64,000 nucleotides of DNA from assembly GCA_016861025.1 (NCBI GenBank), contig BOKO01000012.1:1-64000 (forward strand), given 5' to 3'. Below the pieces are notes generated by a model. It did not search any database and had not been told where the DNA came from. It worked only from the letters and a program-made list of their open reading frames with translations. Below are positions 60,455 to 64,000 of this stretch, piece by piece. The translations under genes were made by a program, and so were the position numbers. The stretch is from Chloroflexota bacterium (GTDB lineage Bacteria; Chloroflexota; Anaerolineae; Caldilineales; Caldilineaceae). Each line of letters begins with the position of its first letter. The first letter of the stretch is position 1.

Positions 60455-60474
60455 TTCACATAGAAATCAACAAC

Positions 60475-61221
60475 ATGGACAAGCTGATCTCTATCGAAGA
60501 GGCGCGGGCGCTTTATCTTGCCGGCGACGCTGCACACGACTTCGATCACGTGCAACGTGTCACACTGCTTGCCGATCGGATTGCCGCCGCCGAACAGGCT
60601 GACCGCACGGTCGTGCATCTGGCGGCGTTGCTGCACGATCTGCCCACCCCAGCGGATGAAACGGGCGACCACCGCACGGCGCATCATCTGCGCGCTGGCG
60701 AACGCGCCCGCCAGCTTCTACGCGAACGCGGCGCGCCAGAGATGCTCATCGAGCAGGTTGTACATTGCATCGAAGCGCATCGCTATCGCGACCGCACAAC
60801 AGAGCCGCAGACATTGGAAGCGCGCTGTCTCTACGACGCCGATAAGCTTGACAGCATCGGCGCCATCGGCGTGGCGCGCGCGTTTGCCTATGCTGGAGCG
60901 CATGGCAGCCGGCTGTGGCGCAAGCCAGCCGCCGCCATCGAGAAGACGGAAAACGACCGTTCGACCGCCGACTATACGCCTGTGCATGAATATGTCTTCA
61001 AATTGCGCGATCTGCTGACAACGCTGCACACGCCAACCGCACGCATCATCGGCGAACGTCGTCATGCCGTGATGACAGCCTTTTTTATACACCTGGATGT
61101 AGAGATGATGGGCGAAATCGATGAGCCATCGCTTTTGTGCGGAAGCTCGATTGACGCCAGACGCGGTGACTCCGAATGTATGTTGCGCCGGTTGAATTGG
61201 TCTACGATGTGTGCGCTATGA
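60475..61221 (+). CDS. HD-domain phosphohydrolase
   Basis: A 248-residue HD-superfamily protein. The metal ligands are visible: His and Asp in AAHDFDHVQRV, His-Asp in ALLHDLPTPADE, and the distal Asp in LYDADKLDSIGAIG. Homologues of this YedJ/YpgQ type hydrolyse nucleotide-like phosphoesters. The C-terminal 40 residues are less conserved and the stop codon overlaps the histidine kinase start (ATGA), so the pair is coupled. The precise substrate is unknown. Confidence 0.87.
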   Translation: MDKLISIEEARALYLAGDAAHDFDHVQRVTLLADRIAAAEQADRTVVHLAALLHDLPTPADETGDHRTAHHLRAGERARQLLRERGAPEMLIEQVVHCIEAHRYRDRTTEPQTLEARCLYDADKLDSIGAIGVARAFAYAGAHGSRLWRKPAAAIEKTENDRSTADYTPVHEYVFKLRDLLTTLHTPTARIIGERRHAVMTAFFIHLDVEMMGEIDEPSLLCGSSIDARRGDSECMLRRLNWSTMCAL

Positions 61222-62783
61222 TGAATCCAGAGGCCTTTGCAGACGAAACCGGTCGCACCTGGTCGCAAGTGGAGACGACGCAGGGCGGCGGTCAAGACTC
61301 GACGCAGTTGCTCGACACCGCGCAATGGCTGCATGTCATCCTGGATGCGATCAAGGCAGGGTTGTGGCGATGGGAAATTGAGAGCGGTGAAGTCTTCTGG
61401 TCGCCGGAAAGCTACCGGCTGTTTGGTCTTCAGCCCGGGCAGACCCGCCCCTCTTACGCACTTTGGCGGCAAGTGATTCATCCTGATGATCGCGATGCAG
61501 TCGACGCCGCCGTATGGCGCGCCGTGGACGAACGCACCGATCTGCTCGATCTTGAATTTCGCGTCGTGCTGCCCGACGGCGCGGTGCGGTGGATAAAGGA
61601 TCGTGGCAAGCTAGTGCTTGATCAATCAGGGAAACCAGTGCGGATGATCGGCATTCAGATCGACATCACGGAACAAAAGCAGATTGCTGCTTCACTTGAG
61701 CACGAACGGATTCTGCTGCGTACAATGATCGACGCGCTGCCCCTGGCGCTGTATGTTAAGGACGCTGAGGCGCGCAAGGTGTTGACCAACATTACTGACC
61801 TCGTGTTCCTGGATGAACCAGACCCCGGCAAAGTGCTGGGCAAAACCGATTATGACCTGTTCCCTGATGAATCTGGTCAGACCTGCTATTACGAGGATCT
61901 GGAGGTTCTGCGCACCGGGAGACCGGTGATCCAGCGCGAAACCGAATTCACCAACCAGAGCGGAACCCGACGCCGGATCCTGCTTTCCAAGACGCCGCTG
62001 CGCAATCGAGATCAGGAGATCATCGGTCTGGTCGGGATCACAGAGGACATCACCGAGTTGAAACGCCTCGAAGCGCAGCTTTGGGAAAGCCGACGGTTGG
62101 AGACGATCGGCGCACTGACATCCAACATCGGCCACGACTTCAACAATCTGCTGACGCCGATTATCGGACTGAGCGAAGTGCTCTACGCCAATGCCGCGCC
62201 AGACAGTCCTCAGCGTCAATATCTGAGCAAGATTCTTACGGCGGCATACAAAGCGAAAGACCTGCTAAACCAGATGCGCGTCTTCAGCCGTTTGCACAAA
62301 GCCGAAGTCCAGAGCGTCAATTTGCTGGCGACAGTGGCGGAAGCGTGCGATATTCAGAGCGCATTGCTGCCGCCAACCATCAAGTTGAACATGACTTTTG
62401 CAGTATCGTCCGCCATGATTGAAGCGGACCCAACGCAGCTACACCAGATGATCATGAACCTGCTGGTCAACGCGCATCAGGCGATCGAGGACAAACCGGG
62501 GGAAATCTCCGTCATTGTCACCCCGCTGGACGCTGCAGAGGATGAACCTTCCAGCGGGGTGACGCTCAAAGTTATTGACACCGGGCAGGGCATGGACGAA
62601 GCGACGAAAATGCGAATCTTCGAGCCATTTTTCACCACCAAACGCGAAAGCGGCGGCGGGTTGGGTCTGGCGATCGTCCACGGCGTCGTACAGAATCTGG
62701 GCGGATCGATCAGCGTGGAAAGCCAGCCCGAGCAAGGCAGCGTATTCACAGTTCATCTGCCGAACGTCAAAGTCACGCTTTGA
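61218..62783 (+). CDS. PAS-domain sensor histidine kinase
   Basis: A 521-residue soluble kinase. The first PAS (about 35-155; WRWEIESGEVFWSPESYRLFG, WIKDRGKLVLDQSGKPVRMIGIQIDITEQK) belongs to the PAS_3 type. A second PAS/PAC follows (about 165-290). The phospho-acceptor His306 lies in SNIGHDFNNLLTPI, followed by HATPase_c boxes: N in LLVNAHQAI, DTGQGMDEA (G1), FEPFFTTKRESGGGLGLAIVHG (F/G2) and GSVFTVHLP. There is no membrane segment and no receiver domain. Translation is coupled to the HD hydrolase. The partner response regulator is not in the window. Confidence 0.92.
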   Translation: MMNPEAFADETGRTWSQVETTQGGGQDSTQLLDTAQWLHVILDAIKAGLWRWEIESGEVFWSPESYRLFGLQPGQTRPSYALWRQVIHPDDRDAVDAAVWRAVDERTDLLDLEFRVVLPDGAVRWIKDRGKLVLDQSGKPVRMIGIQIDITEQKQIAASLEHERILLRTMIDALPLALYVKDAEARKVLTNITDLVFLDEPDPGKVLGKTDYDLFPDESGQTCYYEDLEVLRTGRPVIQRETEFTNQSGTRRRILLSKTPLRNRDQEIIGLVGITEDITELKRLEAQLWESRRLETIGALTSNIGHDFNNLLTPIIGLSEVLYANAAPDSPQRQYLSKILTAAYKAKDLLNQMRVFSRLHKAEVQSVNLLATVAEACDIQSALLPPTIKLNMTFAVSSAMIEADPTQLHQMIMNLLVNAHQAIEDKPGEISVIVTPLDAAEDEPSSGVTLKVIDTGQGMDEATKMRIFEPFFTTKRESGGGLGLAIVHGVVQNLGGSISVESQPEQGSVFTVHLPNVKVTL

Positions 62784-62915
62784 CTTTTTGACGCTTTGCC
62801 GCCACCCCGAACATAAATCGAGACTGTGGTAAGATTGGCAGGATCGACGGGGCGCAGATGGTGCGCGTTGCGTCGATGATTCCCCTGACATGACAGAAAG
62901 ATAGGAAAGAGTTGC

Positions 62916-64000
62916 ATGAGACGACCGGCCATCATTCTTAGAAACAATCTTTTGTGGCGAATCGGGGCAGTGCTCGCCGCGCTGTTGTTGGGCGTCGCCC
63001 CGCTGCTGGCGCAAGATGCACCGCTTGGTCCGACCGAGAAGCCGATTGGCGAGGCATGGCCCGGCGAATACATCGTGGCGCTCGATCTAGAGTCGGACGA
63101 AGCAGCGGCGGCGCAGACTCGCCTGGTGCATGCCGGCGATCTAATCGATCAAGTGACGGCTTGTGGGTCGAACCTGACGCTGCAAATCTGGCGGCTGCGC
63201 GATCAAAGTGCAACGACGGATTTATACACACTGGCTGATGCACCGGGTGTTCTCTCGGTGGAGCCGAACTGGATCGTACGCGCCGCCTCCACCATCCCGC
63301 CACCGCCCCCCGCCTTCCCGGAAGAACCGTATGTGTTCAACGACACCTACTATGCTTCGCGCCAGTGGCCGCTGCAGCGCAGCAGCTTTGCGCGCGCCTG
63401 GCAGCTTGTTCAGGAACACGGCTTGACCACGCAGACGGTGCGCGTCGCCGTGATTGACAGCGGCGCCGATTTCAACCATCCCGATCTGGCAGGGCGTCTT
63501 CTATTTGGAATCAATTACATTACGCCCGGCGCCATGCCGAACGACGATTTCGGTCATGGCACGCACGTCACCGGCATCATTGCGGCTATCGCCAACAATG
63601 GCCGGGGCATCGCTGGCGGTGCGCCCAATGTCGAGATCGATCCACTGAAAATGCTCGGCAGCAATGGCAGCGGCTCGATCACCAACCTGATCCGGGCGAT
63701 CTGTGACGCCGCCGATCGCGGCGCTGATGTGATCAACATGAGTCTGGAGATACCCACCGGAGCAATCTCACCCTCCACAGCCGACTCGATTCAGGCCGCA
63801 GTCGATTATGCTTATGGCAGGGGAAGCCTGCTGGTGGCCGCAGCCGGCAACAGCAGCAATGGTTCGATTCTCGGTCCTGTTTATTTTCCGGCGCGGCTCG
63901 ACCGTGTCGTTGCAGTCGCCGCATTGACGCCGGAGAACACTCGCGCCAGCTACAGCGCCGTCGGCACTCAACTTGACATTGCAGCCGGCGGCGGCAGCTT
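62916..64000 (+). CDS. Subtilisin-family serine protease (3' end outside window)
   Basis: The first 361 codons of a secreted S8 peptidase. A signal peptide (LLWRIGAVLAALLLGVAPLLAQ) is followed by an inhibitor-like propeptide (WPGEYIVALDLES to VLSVEPNWIV) and a Pro-rich linker. In the catalytic domain Asp181 (VAVIDSGADFNHPD) and His214 (DFGHGTHVTGII) are the first two triad residues; Asn312 in AAAGNSS is the oxyanion residue. The catalytic Ser motif (GTS) lies beyond the window. AGGAAAG precedes the ATG. Confidence 0.93.
   Translation, partial: MRRPAIILRNNLLWRIGAVLAALLLGVAPLLAQDAPLGPTEKPIGEAWPGEYIVALDLESDEAAAAQTRLVHAGDLIDQVTACGSNLTLQIWRLRDQSATTDLYTLADAPGVLSVEPNWIVRAASTIPPPPPAFPEEPYVFNDTYYASRQWPLQRSSFARAWQLVQEHGLTTQTVRVAVIDSGADFNHPDLAGRLLFGINYITPGAMPNDDFGHGTHVTGIIAAIANNGRGIAGGAPNVEIDPLKMLGSNGSGSITNLIRAICDAADRGADVINMSLEIPTGAISPSTADSIQAAVDYAYGRGSLLVAAAGNSSNGSILGPVYFPARLDRVVAVAALTPENTRASYSAVGTQLDIAAGGGS

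Overview
The window is a gene-dense, GC-rich stretch of bacterial chromosome. The best guess is a member of the phylum Chloroflexota, perhaps Caldilinea-like. This rests on gene content, not on a marker-gene match: a LysW-carrier (alpha-aminoadipate) lysine pathway (lysK, lysJ, lysZ, lysY), MutS2, 6-phospho-3-hexuloisomerase, a tungsten-type aldehyde:ferredoxin oxidoreductase, and many intergenic arrays of 7-nt repeats. No rRNA or tRNA gene, insertion sequence, prophage or CRISPR array was seen.

Layout. 0-0.6 kb: ssb and the first codons of a downstream gene whose ribosome binding site lies in a large hairpin. 0.8-5.3 kb (+): an M24 peptidase, lutA, lutB and a Crp/Fnr regulator. 5.3-12.8 kb (-): lysK, lysJ, an aldo/keto reductase, lysZ and lysY, interrupted by a VapBC-like pair on the opposite strand and by a three-gene nucleotidyltransferase cassette. 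12.9-17.2 kb (-): a CUT1 sugar ABC transporter and an unknown gene. 17.3-20.7 kb: superoxide dismutase, a methyltransferase, a metallophosphoesterase, an ACT-like protein and hxlB. 20.7-26.8 kb (-): a CocE-type hydrolase, two membrane enzymes, malQ, a rhomboid protease and gmk. 27-31.3 kb: a FmdB-type zinc ribbon, a c-di-AMP receptor, tmk, an R3H/AAA ATPase and a GNAT-like protein. 31.6-35.7 kb: a secreted acidic protein, a META lipoprotein and a DEAD-box helicase. 35.8-39.1 kb (-): a GlcNAc catabolic operon (ROK kinase, nagA, SIS deaminase). 39.3-43.3 kb (+): cobS, then pdxA coupled to an ADP-ribosylglycohydrolase. 43.5-47.3 kb (-): AOR, a YbaK deacylase and an M20 peptidase. 47.6-49.3 kb (+): msrP-msrQ. 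49.4-54.2 kb: a phasin-like protein, comEA, an SDR, an esterase, and aspartokinase under a SAM riboswitch. 54.4-55.7 kb: small accessory genes and a gene-poor stretch. 55.7-64 kb (+): mutS2, a glycosyltransferase, a flippase-like membrane protein, an HD hydrolase coupled to a PAS histidine kinase, and a truncated subtilase.

Two themes join the parts. First, lysine (and perhaps ornithine) appears to be made through the LysW pathway, so aspartokinase would serve mainly methionine and threonine. That fits its SAM riboswitch with a clear promoter and terminator. Second, at least three families of 7-nt repeats, mostly arranged as facing inverted arrays, occupy intergenic gaps. One supplies the apparent ribosome binding site of lutA and one sits in frame inside lysK. 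The main repeat unit has no stop codon in any of its six reading frames, so it can enter a gene without ending it.
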